64,000 bases of DNA from Pseudoalteromonas spongiae UST010723-006 (GCF_000238255.3 NZ_CP011039.1:607001-671000), one strand, 5' to 3'. Positions 1-9,116 are shown, counted from the stretch's first letter. Numbers and translations: made by a program. The notes: generated by a model from the sequence alone, not told the origin.

Positions 1-1
1 T

Positions 2-397
2 TTGAATGCTGTGAAATTGACACAGCTACCTGAATTAGTCGGGGTTTGGCGTTCAGGGTATCGGAATGAATTACTCAGTGGTGAGTTAAAATCCCAAATA
101 AAAGGCGTACCGACCGAAAGCACGGACAGTGGGTTTAACTTAGTGCGCCATAATCGAGTCGATTACTTTATTGATGTTCGCACAATTTTAGCGACGTATT
201 TGTCTAAGCAGCCTGATAAATTGGAATTTGAATTAGTAGATATTGGCTCTTTGAATTTGTATATGGCGTTTTCGAAATCTGAACGCGGTAAACAAATAGC
301 GCAACTGTTTGATGGTCGTTTTGCTGAATTAAAAAAGTCAGGAAAACTGGCTGAAATTTACAATAAGTACCAGCAAACGTTACCAAGCCAACTTTAA
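2..397 (+). CDS. Periplasmic solute-binding protein-like, C-terminal part (5' end outside window)
   Basis: The 131 visible residues resemble the C-terminal lobe of family 3 periplasmic solute-binding proteins: a stretch with GVWRSGY, a lobe ending in YMAFSKSERGKQIAQLFDGRFAEL-like helices, and a final KSGKLAEIYNKY helix typical of that fold's end. The reading frame is open to the first base, so the gene almost certainly begins upstream and the apparent TTG at base 2 is not the start. No transporter genes follow it; many Alteromonadales encode orphan proteins of this class without ABC partners. The ligand cannot be told from the sequence. The gene ends at TAA, with about 120 bp before the next gene. 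Confidence 0.6.
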   Translation: MNAVKLTQLPELVGVWRSGYRNELLSGELKSQIKGVPTESTDSGFNLVRHNRVDYFIDVRTILATYLSKQPDKLEFELVDIGSLNLYMAFSKSERGKQIAQLFDGRFAELKKSGKLAEIYNKYQQTLPSQL

Positions 398-515
398 CTA
401 GTCTGATTTTTTGCGTTTTACTTTTCTATCAACCTTATGCTCTGCGCATTACTGTGATTTAGCTTAAACATTAATTGTGGTATAGTTTCACGACTTTTTA
501 CTGATTTGACCGAGT

Positions 516-989
516 ATGAATTACATATCCCTTGATGACTTTAAATATGCGTGGGCATTTCGTCATCAACAACTGCCTATCGAAGAAAATTTACTTTCTA
601 AAATAAAGCCAATGTCAGATAGCCGTGCAACGAATTTATGGTGCACATTTGTCAGCCGTGAAAAAGATCACCCTGATTTTTTCGACACTAAAGATTGGCC
701 GGGTAATGGTAAAACATGGGGTAACTCAGTAAAGTGGGAATCTGCGTGGGATAATGATGAAGCGCTTCCTGAAGAAATTATTAATCATCTTGATTGGGAC
801 GAGAACACAACCGTTTATTACTGTTTATCGCGAAAGCATGTTATTGAAACTGATTGGCGTACATTTAAAGCGACGTGGTTAAATTTTCTATTTATGAGCG
901 ATGGCTGTTTACTGATTGGTAAAAAACGCCATCAAGTTGTGCAGTTTTTAGAAACTGGTTATGCCAAATTAGGCAAGCGCGTCGATTGA
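516..989 (+). CDS. DUF2947-like conserved protein, 157 aa
   Basis: A small soluble protein rich in tryptophan (WAFRHQQLP, NLWCTFVSREKDHPDFF, WPGNGKTWGNSVKWESAW). It has no signal peptide and no membrane segment. The sequence pattern and length fit the uncharacterised DUF2947 family of Vibrio and Alteromonadales; this assignment is from memory of the family, not a search. The ATG at 516 follows GAG and gives a compact start. It converges with the histidine kinase gene 50 bp downstream. No function is known to me; a cytoplasmic location is inferred. Confidence 0.6.
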   Translation: MNYISLDDFKYAWAFRHQQLPIEENLLSKIKPMSDSRATNLWCTFVSREKDHPDFFDTKDWPGNGKTWGNSVKWESAWDNDEALPEEIINHLDWDENTTVYYCLSRKHVIETDWRTFKATWLNFLFMSDGCLLIGKKRHQVVQFLETGYAKLGKRVD

Positions 990-1000
990 TGCGCTTGTGA
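974..1000. terminator. Possible hairpin between convergent genes
   Basis: CAAGCGC at 974-980 and GCGCTTG at 991-997 form a perfect 7-bp stem with a 10-nt loop that spans the stop codon of the DUF2947-like gene. There is no strong T run, so intrinsic termination is uncertain. Confidence 0.3.
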
Positions 1001-1039
1001 ATTTGATAACGTGTCTTGCTTATTACGTTAATTGTATTT

Positions 1040-2284
1040 TCAACTAAATTTCACCGTTGCAGTGCATCCTGCGGTATTTGTATTCTCAATTAAGTTAAAC
1101 CGCCAGCTATAGCGCTGACAAATATCTTGTACTAGTGTTAATCCAACACCGAATCCTTCATACCCCCTTGGTTTTTCATTAAGGCCAACACCTGCATCAA
1201 TAACACTTAAACTACTTTTTGTTAGCTTAATAATTATGTCGCTATTTTCAGAGCAGTTTATCGCGTTAATAAGTAGGTTGTTGATTAATGACTCTAGTAG
1301 TAGAGGTTCTACAAAAAGATTTACAGTATCTGAAAGGTAAGTTGTCACACTACAATTATTGGCGTGTAAAAGGTGACTGTGTTGATTAGTTATTTTTTCT
1401 ATTAGTGATTGTGTTATTTGAACTGGCTTTTCAATAATATCTTGTTGTCTTGCTAGCAATAGCAATACATTGGTTAGCTGCTCCATTTCGTTAACTGCAC
1501 TTGATATACGTGAGAGTTGTTTTTTGCTTGCGTACTCTGAACGGTGTAATAAGCTAACGCTTCCTTTAATAACTGTCATGGGAGTTCGAATTTCGTGGCT
1601 GATGTAGCGCGTAAAATTTTTTTCACGTGTAAGAGCGTTATTTATTCGGCTGCGATACGTGTTTATTGCGGTAATCATATTTGCGAGCTCATATGATACT
1701 TCGCCATCAATTGAGATTGACGAAAAGTCATGGTTTGTGGATTGGTTTAGTAGCCTAGCGCAATCCGAAAATGGCTGTGCCAAGCGGTTTGCGATTTTTT
1801 GAATGGCAATACCTGCTAGTAAAAAAACGATTACACCAATTAATAACAAACCGATTTCAATGAGTGCAAAAGACGCGTCACTCCACTCAGTTGCGTCAAT
1901 ATTGAGTACTGCCCACACTAGCTTCTCACCTTGTGGTGAGGAAATCGTTTGTGAGAGTACCGCGAGTTCTGAGTCATCTTCAAAGTGAAAGGATTCGAGC
2001 CCCTCACTATTTGGCGCTAAACGACGTTTTACTTCATGGGGTAAATTAGTGTATTCATCGTATAACGTTAATAACGGATCAATTTTGAGAGTACCTTGCT
2101 CGCCTTTTTCAAACCGTTGGAAATGATAAGGAGCAGTAATGCTCAGTAAATGCATACTGTTTTGGTTTTCGGTTGCGAGAATCGTCAACTTAAAAATAAA
2201 GCCGTAGAGCAATAATATTATCAACGCGACAATCTGATAAATGCGGCTAATTTTTTTGGCAATGGGCAGTGGGTTATTCGACAT
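1040..2284 (-). CDS. Membrane sensor histidine kinase of a two-component system
   Basis: A 414-residue sensor kinase. A membrane segment lies at about residues 16-36, a periplasmic sensor region at about 37-136 with an acidic stretch (FEDDSE near 101-106), and a second membrane segment at about 138-162. The dimerisation/phosphoacceptor domain carries the H box ISHEIRTP with His230. The ATPase domain has an N box around 333-344 (INNLLINAIN), a G1 box DAGVGL at 363-368 and a G2 box GFGVGL at 377-382. It overlaps the response-regulator gene by 11 bp and is last in a four-gene operon with two glycosyltransferases, which suggests it senses an envelope condition. The signal is unknown; the acidic patch could bind cations or cationic peptides, which is speculation. 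Confidence 0.9.
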   Translation of the reverse strand: MSNNPLPIAKKISRIYQIVALIILLLYGFIFKLTILATENQNSMHLLSITAPYHFQRFEKGEQGTLKIDPLLTLYDEYTNLPHEVKRRLAPNSEGLESFHFEDDSELAVLSQTISSPQGEKLVWAVLNIDATEWSDASFALIEIGLLLIGVIVFLLAGIAIQKIANRLAQPFSDCARLLNQSTNHDFSSISIDGEVSYELANMITAINTYRSRINNALTREKNFTRYISHEIRTPMTVIKGSVSLLHRSEYASKKQLSRISSAVNEMEQLTNVLLLLARQQDIIEKPVQITQSLIEKITNQHSHLLHANNCSVTTYLSDTVNLFVEPLLLESLINNLLINAINCSENSDIIIKLTKSSLSVIDAGVGLNEKPRGYEGFGVGLTLVQDICQRYSWRFNLIENTNTAGCTATVKFS

Positions 2285-2951
2285 TTAGTTTATATCCGAC
2301 TTTAGGAATTGTGATAATCATTTCACTTTCAAAATGTTGATTAAGGTTACTGCGCAATAAGTAAATATGTTTTCGTAAAATGTCTTGATCAGGTAAGTCA
2401 TCAGGCCATAGCACGTCTTCAATTGTCGATTTGCTTACTACATTGGGATAGTTGTTCATTAAGCACAATAGAATTTTATAACAGCTTGGATTGAGCTTGA
2501 TTAGTTGCTCTTCTCTGTAAACAAGATGTTCGTCGCGTTTAAGTTTCAAAGGGCCTATCACAAGTTCATTGCTGGAAAATAACCGTTGCTGAGCTCTTCT
2601 GTGTAGTGCATTAACTCTTGCATCAAGTAACGTAAGATCAAAAGGTTTTACAATGTAGTCATCAGCACCTGTTGAGAGCCCGAGTAGTTCATCTTGTTGG
2701 GTATCGCGGGCGGTAAGCATAATGATTGGAGTGTCGTTACCGTTAGCGCGCAGAGCTTGGCAAACACCGATACCATCTATCCCAGGTAGCATTACATCTA
2801 AAATAATTACATCAAATGTATGTTGCTCGGCCAACTTTAAGCCAAGTGTGCCAGTTGCAGCGTAATCCAATTCATAATCAAGTGCTTCAAAATACTCGAA
2901 AATGATATCGGCAACTTGCTTATTGTCTTCGACTAATAGAATTTTAAGCAT
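2274..2951 (-). CDS. OmpR/PhoB-family response regulator
   Basis: A 225-residue response regulator. The receiver domain occupies about residues 1-120 with acidic E8 and D9, phosphoacceptor D52 in LDVMLPG, T80 and K102. A winged-helix DNA-binding domain fills about 128-225. The stop codon overlaps the kinase start, and the gene begins one base after the end of the ArnT-like gene, with GGAAA 5-6 bases before its ATG. Such translational coupling indicates a single transcript. Its likely target is the operon's own promoter, where an AATGTCT direct repeat with an 11-bp period sits at 5432-5449; this is inference from the known binding mode of OmpR/PhoB-type proteins. Confidence 0.92.
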   Translation of the reverse strand: MLKILLVEDNKQVADIIFEYFEALDYELDYAATGTLGLKLAEQHTFDVIILDVMLPGIDGIGVCQALRANGNDTPIIMLTARDTQQDELLGLSTGADDYIVKPFDLTLLDARVNALHRRAQQRLFSSNELVIGPLKLKRDEHLVYREEQLIKLNPSCYKILLCLMNNYPNVVSKSTIEDVLWPDDLPDQDILRKHIYLLRSNLNQHFESEMIITIPKVGYKLNVE

Positions 2952-4373
2952 TTAGTTTCCACATTGAAAAAGAACAAAACCTTTGGCTTTGCTTATTTGT
3001 GCACATTGGCTCTGTGTGTAGACATTTATCTCAAAGAGATGCTTTTCACTTGCTACCAGTATAAAAGGCAATGCACTATCATCTAGTATGAGAAGCTCTT
3101 CTACCGTCGTAATTCTTTGAGCTGCACCGTTAGAATAAAACTGTGCCGAAAAAGGGCGTTTGTACCAATAATATATAGGCTGAGACAGTTGATTTTGGCT
3201 TAAGTTCTGCAACACATCTCGGTGAGACACTTTCGACGAGTAGCCAGCAATAAAGTAACCCAATGCAGCAAGAATTAGCATGGCTGATAATAGAGCAAGC
3301 AGTATCAGTTTTCTTAACGTCATTTTTGATCGTGCTAACAACATAGCCATCGCGGGTAAACTAGGCAATACATATGCAGGTAAAATATTGCCTGCAAACG
3401 TAAATAACAACATCGGTGAGAGTGTCCAATAAAGAAAATAGTGCCTTTTAGTAATCGCATTTTTTTCGCTATTTGATTTTTCGCTTTGTTGCGGGTTAAT
3501 TGAGTGTATGAATTGCCAAGCCGCGATAAATGACCATGGAAATGCAACTGCTAACCAAAATAGCCAAATTGTGCCTTTTACTTCTTTATGGGCGCTACCA
3601 TAAAGATCGCCTTGCCATCCAGAAACTAAAAATCGCTGAACGTGTTCACCCCATAAAAAGTAGTTTAAGAAACCAGGGGTTTTTAGTTCTGCCATTAGGT
3701 ACCAAGGCAAGGTTAAAGCAAGCATTAGTGTACAACCAGCGAGCCAAGGCAATGAATTAAGTGCGTGCCACAGCCTTTTATGATGGAGACTCCATAAGGT
3801 AAGCGGAATACCAATTAATATAATTGCTACAGGCCCTTTCGCGAGTAAACCGATGGCGAGAGCGACAAAAAAACAGAGACCTGCAAACTTACTGCCACTA
3901 AAGTAGCAATGATAAAAACAGACCATTGCGAGTGTAATTGAAAATAAAAGAAGGCTATCTGTCATTACCATACCGATAGCTACTAAAAATCCAAGTGATG
4001 TCGTTAGGATAAGTATGCTTTTGATAGCTATTAATTTTGAAAAATGCGTTTTCGCGAAATAATAGATGGTCAGCAAAGAGAGTATTCCGGTTAAAAAGTG
4101 TGGAATGCGCGCACTGAACTCATTGACACCAAATAAAGTGAAGCTAATAGCTGAAAACCATGTATGAAGCGGTGGTTTGCCCCAAAAAGGAATGTTGTAA
4201 TCAAATTGCGGAGTAATCCAGTCACGAGTTTCAAACATTATGCGAGCGATTTCGGCATAGCGCGCTTCCGTCGTGTCGAAAAGCGGATACATTGCTAAAC
4301 TTATTAACCTTACACTGATAAGTATTGAAATAAGCGCAAGCGATAGCTGAATTAAGCGACTACTTACTTGCAT
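2952..4373 (-). CDS. ArnT-like (GT83/PMT-type) membrane glycosyltransferase
   Basis: A 473-residue polytopic membrane protein with about ten or more hydrophobic segments. The first periplasmic loop has DTTEARYAEIAR (D33, E36, R38) followed by GKPPLHTW near 65-72, matching the conserved DETRYAEI and EKP motifs of ArnT, which moves a sugar from undecaprenyl phosphate to lipid A on the periplasmic face. The C-terminal periplasmic domain is short. It overlaps the GtrB-like gene by 14 bp and abuts the response regulator. Whether the acceptor is lipid A, O antigen or protein cannot be decided, and the biosynthesis genes for aminoarabinose are not present in the window, so a different sugar is likely. 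Confidence 0.82.
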   Translation of the reverse strand: MQVSSRLIQLSLALISILISVRLISLAMYPLFDTTEARYAEIARIMFETRDWITPQFDYNIPFWGKPPLHTWFSAISFTLFGVNEFSARIPHFLTGILSLLTIYYFAKTHFSKLIAIKSILILTTSLGFLVAIGMVMTDSLLLFSITLAMVCFYHCYFSGSKFAGLCFFVALAIGLLAKGPVAIILIGIPLTLWSLHHKRLWHALNSLPWLAGCTLMLALTLPWYLMAELKTPGFLNYFLWGEHVQRFLVSGWQGDLYGSAHKEVKGTIWLFWLAVAFPWSFIAAWQFIHSINPQQSEKSNSEKNAITKRHYFLYWTLSPMLLFTFAGNILPAYVLPSLPAMAMLLARSKMTLRKLILLALLSAMLILAALGYFIAGYSSKVSHRDVLQNLSQNQLSQPIYYWYKRPFSAQFYSNGAAQRITTVEELLILDDSALPFILVASEKHLFEINVYTQSQCAQISKAKGFVLFQCGN

Positions 4374-5388
4374 ATGTCACCTGCTCAGCTTGTTTTTCAT
4401 CTGCTTTGTTTTGTGTGAGTTGTAGTGACTCTTCGACAATGTAAATTGGACGGCCTTTGCTTTCTTTGTAAATTCGCCCTATATACTCACCGAGTACACC
4501 TATTGCTAATAACTGTACGCCACCAAGCCATAACTGTGCGAGCATCAGAGATGGGTAACCTTGTACTTGGTTGCCAAAAATGAGTGTTTCAAGAAATAAA
4601 AATGCACTATAAAAAAACGCCGCAAGTGAAATTGATACACCAAGCCATGTGGCAATTTTCAGAGGCTTTATGCTAAATGATGTAATGCCTGATAATCCTA
4701 ACGCGACTAATTCAATAAAGTTCCACTTAGTCTTGCCGGCTGCTCGTTGCGGTCGTTCAAACTCCAAAGTAACCTGTTTGAATCCAGGCCATGCCATTAA
4801 CCCTTTCATATATCGATTACGCTCTGGTAGTTTGTTGATTTGTTGAACAACTCTCTGTGATAAAAGGCGAAAATCACCTACATCTTTTTTAATCACCACT
4901 TCGTCAGACATCAAAGCGAGCAAGCGATAAAATGCGTGCGCGGTCCATTTTTTTAATTTGGATTCACCATGACGTTGGCTTCGCCGCATATTTACCACGT
5001 CAAAACCTTGTTGCCATGATGCGATCATTTTTGGAATGAGTTCAGGTGGATCTTGAAGATCTGCGTCAAGCAATATAACGGCGTCACTTTTTGCATGATC
5101 AAGCCCAGCGGTCATTGCCGCTTCTTTGCCAAAATTTCGACTTAAGCTAAATAACTTTATTGTGTGCCCGTTAGAAGGCAGTGACTTTAAAATATCCCAA
5201 GTACTATCAGAGCTACCATCATTAATGTAAATAATTTCACTTTGAATATGAGTCAATGAGGTTAAAACATTGGCTAATTGGTAGTGAAACTTTGCTAGTA
5301 CCTCTTGCTCGTTGTAAACCGCTACAACGATACTAAGCGAAGTTTGTATTGTTGCTGGTGTGTCATAATTGTCGGAAATAATTCGCAT
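4360..5388 (-). CDS. GtrB/ArnC-like polyprenyl-phosphate glycosyltransferase (family 2)
   Basis: A GT2 enzyme of 342 residues expected to transfer a nucleotide-activated sugar to undecaprenyl phosphate at the inner membrane. The N-terminal catalytic domain shows LSIVVAVYNEQEV, the NDGSSDST motif and DAD at about 108-110 followed by LQDPPE, all typical of DPM1/GtrB enzymes. Two C-terminal membrane helices follow (about 220-250 and 262-290). An open frame extends upstream to a TTG at 5433, but the ATG at 5388 is preceded by GAGAG at good spacing and the longer form would overlap the putative regulator site, so the shorter start is chosen. First gene of the glycosyltransferase/two-component operon. 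Confidence 0.87.
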   Translation of the reverse strand: MRIISDNYDTPATIQTSLSIVVAVYNEQEVLAKFHYQLANVLTSLTHIQSEIIYINDGSSDSTWDILKSLPSNGHTIKLFSLSRNFGKEAAMTAGLDHAKSDAVILLDADLQDPPELIPKMIASWQQGFDVVNMRRSQRHGESKLKKWTAHAFYRLLALMSDEVVIKKDVGDFRLLSQRVVQQINKLPERNRYMKGLMAWPGFKQVTLEFERPQRAAGKTKWNFIELVALGLSGITSFSIKPLKIATWLGVSISLAAFFYSAFLFLETLIFGNQVQGYPSLMLAQLWLGGVQLLAIGVLGEYIGRIYKESKGRPIYIVEESLQLTQNKADEKQAEQVTYASK

Positions 5389-5431
5389 AGTAAAGCTCTC
5401 AAGTTGAAACATAAGAGAGTGTATTGGCTGC

Positions 5432-5449
5432 AATGTCTAATAAATGTCT
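5432..5449 (-). promoter_or_regulatory. Candidate response-regulator binding site (direct repeat, 11-bp period)
   Basis: AATGTCT occurs at 5432-5438 and again at 5443-5449, exactly 11 bp apart; read toward the minus-strand operon this is AGACATT-N4-AGACATT. OmpR/PhoB-family regulators bind such tandem half-sites. A TACACT -10-like hexamer lies 8 bp downstream of the repeat on the operon strand (5418-5423). A third copy in inverted orientation (GACATTT at 5460-5466) lies on the side of the divergent gtrA-like gene. Confidence 0.5.
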
Positions 5450-5510
5450 TTTTTGAAATGACATTTTTTAGACGTGACCGTCCCTAATATTTAAGTTGGG
5501 GGTAGGTATT

Positions 5511-5912
5511 GTGAATAAAGTCCGGTTTTTATTAGTGGGTGCACTTGTTTTTGTTTGTGATTGCGCAGTCTTTTACTGTTTGGGATTGTTAGGCTTGAAA
5601 GTTGAACTTGCTCGTGCGGTTGCTTTGACTATTGCAGTACAACTTACTTTTGTTGGACATAGAGTGTTTGCATTAAATGTTACCAGTAAGTTAGGTTGGT
5701 GTAGTGCTTGGTTAAGACATCAAGTAGCATGCGGGGTTGGTGCAATTATCAATTACTGCCTATTTAGCGCATTGTTTTATTTTTCACACAATCAAATCTT
5801 TGCATTTTTTATCGCTATATTATGCACTACTCTTGTTAACTTTATGCTCGCCACACAATGGGTCTATAGAACACCAGCTTCGCGAATTCATCATGATGTA
5901 AAACAAACCTAA
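5511..5912 (+). CDS. GtrA-like membrane protein (putative polyprenyl-phosphate-sugar flippase)
   Basis: A protein of 133 residues, mostly four hydrophobic helices (starting RFLLVGALVFVCDCAVFY), with the length and pattern of the GtrA/DPMS family, whose members are thought to flip undecaprenyl-phosphate-linked sugars across the inner membrane. It is divergent from the GtrB-like gene and about 120 bp away, completing a GtrA-GtrB-glycosyltransferase set. The frame opens at a TTG at 5496, but the GTG at 5511 follows a GGGGG Shine-Dalgarno-like run (5498-5502) and gives the usual GtrA N terminus. An imperfect hairpin without a T run follows at about 5911-5934. Confidence 0.8.
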   Translation: MNKVRFLLVGALVFVCDCAVFYCLGLLGLKVELARAVALTIAVQLTFVGHRVFALNVTSKLGWCSAWLRHQVACGVGAIINYCLFSALFYFSHNQIFAFFIAILCTTLVNFMLATQWVYRTPASRIHHDVKQT

Positions 5913-5995
5913 TATTTAAGCAACTGCTTATATTACATCCAAATATAGAATCATGTACTATGGTTACTTAAGTGTATTTGGTGGGTTTTTTATAA

Positions 5996-6628
5996 GTGCA
6001 AACAGGGTGTAAAGAACAAACAGAACTTTGGCGCAGCTCGTCAAAAAGCAATGCATATAATGCGTTGTGTAATACGTTTTATGTTCGTGAAATCCATCGT
6101 TTGAGTAAAGAGTCATTTAATAATGTAGAGCGACTGCAACGTCGTTTTGCAAGCCTTCCATATTATATTGAAAAAGCCGCCAGTCATATTTTAGACGGCA
6201 ATAGTCCGTTAACTTTGGATACTCAAAATGGCAGTTGGATTGCAAAGCAGTCGCGTAACCTACCTAAGTACGATTTAGAGAAAAATACACAATTTTTTGG
6301 TAAAAACGCCTTTGTTGGTTTAATTATTCCGGTTTTAGTATATGACGCTGAGTATTCAACTGTTAGAATCGATAGCGTTGATGAAGTAACCGCGTCGGGT
6401 TTTCACTGCAATCAATTTGGTTGGGTTGATAAGGCAGGAAAATCACAAGAAGGTGTTGGTATTCAGGTATTAAAACCAAGCAAAACAGCGTTTTCTGCGG
6501 CGTGTTGTGGCCATGTGTGGTTGCTCGGCCGGGCAACAACACCCAGAGTATTAACGTTACGCGAAATGTTACTTGCAGCACGAATTAATTGGCAAGATTT
6601 TAAACACCCATTTATAACTCAAAAATAG
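5996..6628 (+). CDS. Unrecognised protein upstream of ftsB, 210 aa
   Basis: I do not recognise this family. It is a soluble protein of 210 residues without signal peptide or membrane segment, starting at GTG (GGTGGG lies nearby upstream). It has several cysteines, including an adjacent pair in AACCGHVW near residue 170, and ends with a basic/aromatic stretch (TPRVLTLREMLLAARINWQ). It stops 9 bp before ftsB, so it is probably co-transcribed with the ftsB-ispD-ispF cluster. Chorismate lyase (UbiC) was considered and does not match. No function is proposed. Confidence 0.6.
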   Translation: MQTGCKEQTELWRSSSKSNAYNALCNTFYVREIHRLSKESFNNVERLQRRFASLPYYIEKAASHILDGNSPLTLDTQNGSWIAKQSRNLPKYDLEKNTQFFGKNAFVGLIIPVLVYDAEYSTVRIDSVDEVTASGFHCNQFGWVDKAGKSQEGVGIQVLKPSKTAFSAACCGHVWLLGRATTPRVLTLREMLLAARINWQDFKHPFITQK

Positions 6629-6637
6629 AAATTCACT

Positions 6638-6922
6638 ATGCGATTATTTCAGTTAGCGCTTTTGTGTTTATTTGCAAGTTTGCAATACCAACTTTGGTTT
6701 GGTCATCACGGCGTAAAAGACTATAAAAAACTGCAGTCTGCCGTTATTCAACACACTAAAGTAAACGCTAGATTAGAAAAACGAAACAAATTACTGAAAG
6801 CAGATGTGGAAGACCTCAAACTTGGCCTTGAGGGCATTGAGGAGCGAGCACGCAATGAGTTGGGCATGATAAAGCAAGGCGAAACTTTTTTTCGCGTAAC
6901 ACATAAAAATGAGAGATATTAA
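6638..6922 (+). CDS. ftsB: Cell division protein FtsB
   Basis: A 94-residue bitopic protein of the divisome that forms the FtsQ-FtsB-FtsL complex. A membrane helix at about 3-20 is followed by WFGHHGVKDY, then a coiled coil at about 30-65, and the conserved ERARNELGMIKQGETFFR segment near 68-86 that matches E. coli FtsB. Its neighbour ispD overlaps the 3' end by 14 bp, the usual gammaproteobacterial arrangement. Confidence 0.95.
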   Translation: MRLFQLALLCLFASLQYQLWFGHHGVKDYKKLQSAVIQHTKVNARLEKRNKLLKADVEDLKLGLEGIEERARNELGMIKQGETFFRVTHKNERY

Positions 6923-7619
6923 TCCATCTTTTGCATTTGTAGTCCCTGCTGCAGGCGTTGGGGCAAGAATGCAGTCCGATAAGCCAAAGCAATACATTCA
7001 ACTTGGCGACAAAACGGTATTAGAACACACCATTAATAAGCTAAAAGCAACAATACCCAATGCATTGATTATAGTTGCTATCAGTGAAAATGACGCTTAC
7101 TTTCCAGATTTAACCGTACCCGATAACGTTATAACTGTATTGGGGGGTAAAGAACGTGCAGATTCAGTATTAAATGCATTGAATTACCTGACAGCTAATC
7201 ATCCAGTTGACTGGGTGTTGGTACATGATGCCGCGCGGCCGCTGGTTTTACCGAGCGATATACGTACACTCATTTCACATTGTCAATCGCGTCACTGTGG
7301 TGGCATTTTAGCAAGTAAGGTGCGAGATACTATAAAGCAGGGTAGTGAGTTTGTTGAAGCGACAGTACCAAGAGAAGCTCTTTGGCAGGCGCAAACACCG
7401 CAAATGTTTTTACTGAACGATTTAACCGCGGCACTGACTAATGCTTTAAACGAAAACGTTGCAATTACTGATGAAGCCTCAGCTATTGAATGGGCTGGTG
7501 GAAAAGTACAATTAGTATCGAGCCGTGCAGATAATATTAAATTGACTACCCCTGATGATATTGCAATCGCAGAGTTTTTGATTGCGAAGCAAATTTTGGA
7601 GAACAACACATGCGAATAG
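6909..7619 (+). CDS. ispD: 2-C-methyl-D-erythritol 4-phosphate cytidylyltransferase IspD
   Basis: Transfers CMP from CTP to methylerythritol phosphate in the non-mevalonate isoprenoid pathway. The 236-residue protein has the nucleotide-binding N terminus PAAGVGARM followed by DKPKQYIQL, the VHDAARPLV motif near residue 105, and a late [10 protein letters not shown] segment. It begins within the end of ftsB and overlaps ispF by 10 bp, so the two MEP-pathway steps are translationally coupled. Confidence 0.95.
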   Translation: MRDINPSFAFVVPAAGVGARMQSDKPKQYIQLGDKTVLEHTINKLKATIPNALIIVAISENDAYFPDLTVPDNVITVLGGKERADSVLNALNYLTANHPVDWVLVHDAARPLVLPSDIRTLISHCQSRHCGGILASKVRDTIKQGSEFVEATVPREALWQAQTPQMFLLNDLTAALTNALNENVAITDEASAIEWAGGKVQLVSSRADNIKLTTPDDIAIAEFLIAKQILENNTCE

Positions 7620-8083
7620 GCCATGGTTATGATGTGCATAAGTTTGGCGGTGAAGGACCGCTAACAATTGCAGGCGTAAAAATTGATTATGAATTTGGTT
7701 TTTTAGCGCATTCTGATGGTGATGTGGCGATTCATGCATTGTGTGATGCAATTCTAGGGGCACTAGCGCTTGGTGATATCGGCAAACATTTTCCAGATAC
7801 CGCAGCAGAATTTGAAAACATCGATAGCCGAATTTTATTGCGTCATGTGGTATCGCTAATGACTGAGCGCGGTTACCAAGTTGGCAATACTGATATCACG
7901 ATTGTAGCTCAAGCACCAAAAATGGCGCCACACATAAATGCAATGCGTGAAGTGATTGCAGAAGATTTAAATATTCAAATCGACCAAGTGAATGTGAAAG
8001 CGACAACCACTGAAAAACTAGGCTTTGCTGGTCGTAAAGAAGGCATTGAAAGCCATGCTGTGGTGTTACTCGTAAATGGATAA
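7610..8083 (+). CDS. ispF: 2-C-methyl-D-erythritol 2,4-cyclodiphosphate synthase IspF
   Basis: A 157-residue enzyme that cyclises CDP-methylerythritol phosphate with release of CMP. Metal ligands D8 and H10 are in [10 protein letters not shown]42 follows in FLAHSDGDV, and the substrate loops DIGKHFPDT and [13 protein letters not shown] are intact. The length is normal for the family (a homotrimer in the cytoplasm). The gene overlaps ispD by 10 bp and truD by 8 bp. Confidence 0.96.
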   Translation: MRIGHGYDVHKFGGEGPLTIAGVKIDYEFGFLAHSDGDVAIHALCDAILGALALGDIGKHFPDTAAEFENIDSRILLRHVVSLMTERGYQVGNTDITIVAQAPKMAPHINAMREVIAEDLNIQIDQVNVKATTTEKLGFAGRKEGIESHAVVLLVNG

Positions 8084-9116
8084 CTTAAGTTATTTATACG
8101 GCAAACCTAATTCAACCGCCGAATTTAAAACCAGTGCTGAAGATTTCCGAGTAGATGAAGAACTCGGTTTTGAGCTTAGCGGAAGTGGCGAGCATGTATG
8201 TTTACAGGTAATAAAGAAGGGAGAAAATACCCAATATATTGCCAAGCAAATCGCTAAAATAGCGGGTACGCAAGCTCGCAATGTAAGTTACCCTGGTTTA
8301 AAAGACCGAAATGCAGTGACATCGCAATGGTTTAGTGTACCGGTGCCGATTAAAAAGCACATCGACTTTTCAGCGCTGAATAGCGACAGTGTGAGAGTAC
8401 TTCAGCAAGTTAGGCATAATCGAAAGTTAAAAACAGGTTGCCATAAAGCGAACCGTTTTACGATTACGCTTAGACGCTGCAGTATGGTTGAGGACATTTT
8501 GACACGCATTAATGCGGTTCGCCAGGGTGTGCCTAATTATTTTGGTGCACAGCGTTTTGGTCATGATGGACACAACTTAACGCTGGCAGAGCAGTTGTTC
8601 TCAGGTAAAGAAATCCACGATCGTAAGCTGCGTGGCATTGTTATTTCAGCTGCACGCTCTCATATCTTTAATCAAATTGTAAGCCAACGTATTGCGCAAT
8701 ATGGTATTGCAAAAACCATGGTAGAAGAAGTGTTCCTACTAGATGGTAGTAATGCATTTTTTAAAGAGCGTATTAGCCTTGAAACAGTCAATCGTTTGGC
8801 TTGTGGAGATATTCACTTATCGGCACCTTTGGTTGGTAAAGGCGAGCAGGGCGTTACAGAGCTTGAAAAAAAGTGGTTAGCACCATTCGCCAGCTGGCAT
8901 GAAAACCTTTCACAACTTGGCCTTAAAGCTGAACGCAGAAATATGCGACTTTACCCTGAAAAATTTGAAGTGCTCGAAGTCACGCAAGATATGATAGAGT
9001 TTAGTTTTAGTTTGCCGAAAGGGTGTTTTGCAACGGCCGTACTGCGTGAGCTTGCAGAGTGCCAAGATGTTTCTTTAAAGAATAAGGATAATAATGAAAA
9101 TCTTGCTGAGCAATGA
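8076..9116 (+). CDS. truD: tRNA pseudouridine(13) synthase TruD
   Basis: Makes pseudouridine at position 13 of tRNA-Glu. The 346-residue protein has the family motif [12 protein letters not shown] with the catalytic aspartate at D77, the NYFGAQRFG motif near residue 152, and the [13 protein letters not shown]-terminal segment. It overlaps ispF by 8 bp and surE by 23 bp, as in E. coli. Confidence 0.95.
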   Translation: MDNLSYLYGKPNSTAEFKTSAEDFRVDEELGFELSGSGEHVCLQVIKKGENTQYIAKQIAKIAGTQARNVSYPGLKDRNAVTSQWFSVPVPIKKHIDFSALNSDSVRVLQQVRHNRKLKTGCHKANRFTITLRRCSMVEDILTRINAVRQGVPNYFGAQRFGHDGHNLTLAEQLFSGKEIHDRKLRGIVISAARSHIFNQIVSQRIAQYGIAKTMVEEVFLLDGSNAFFKERISLETVNRLACGDIHLSAPLVGKGEQGVTELEKKWLAPFASWHENLSQLGLKAERRNMRLYPEKFEVLEVTQDMIEFSFSLPKGCFATAVLRELAECQDVSLKNKDNNENLAEQ

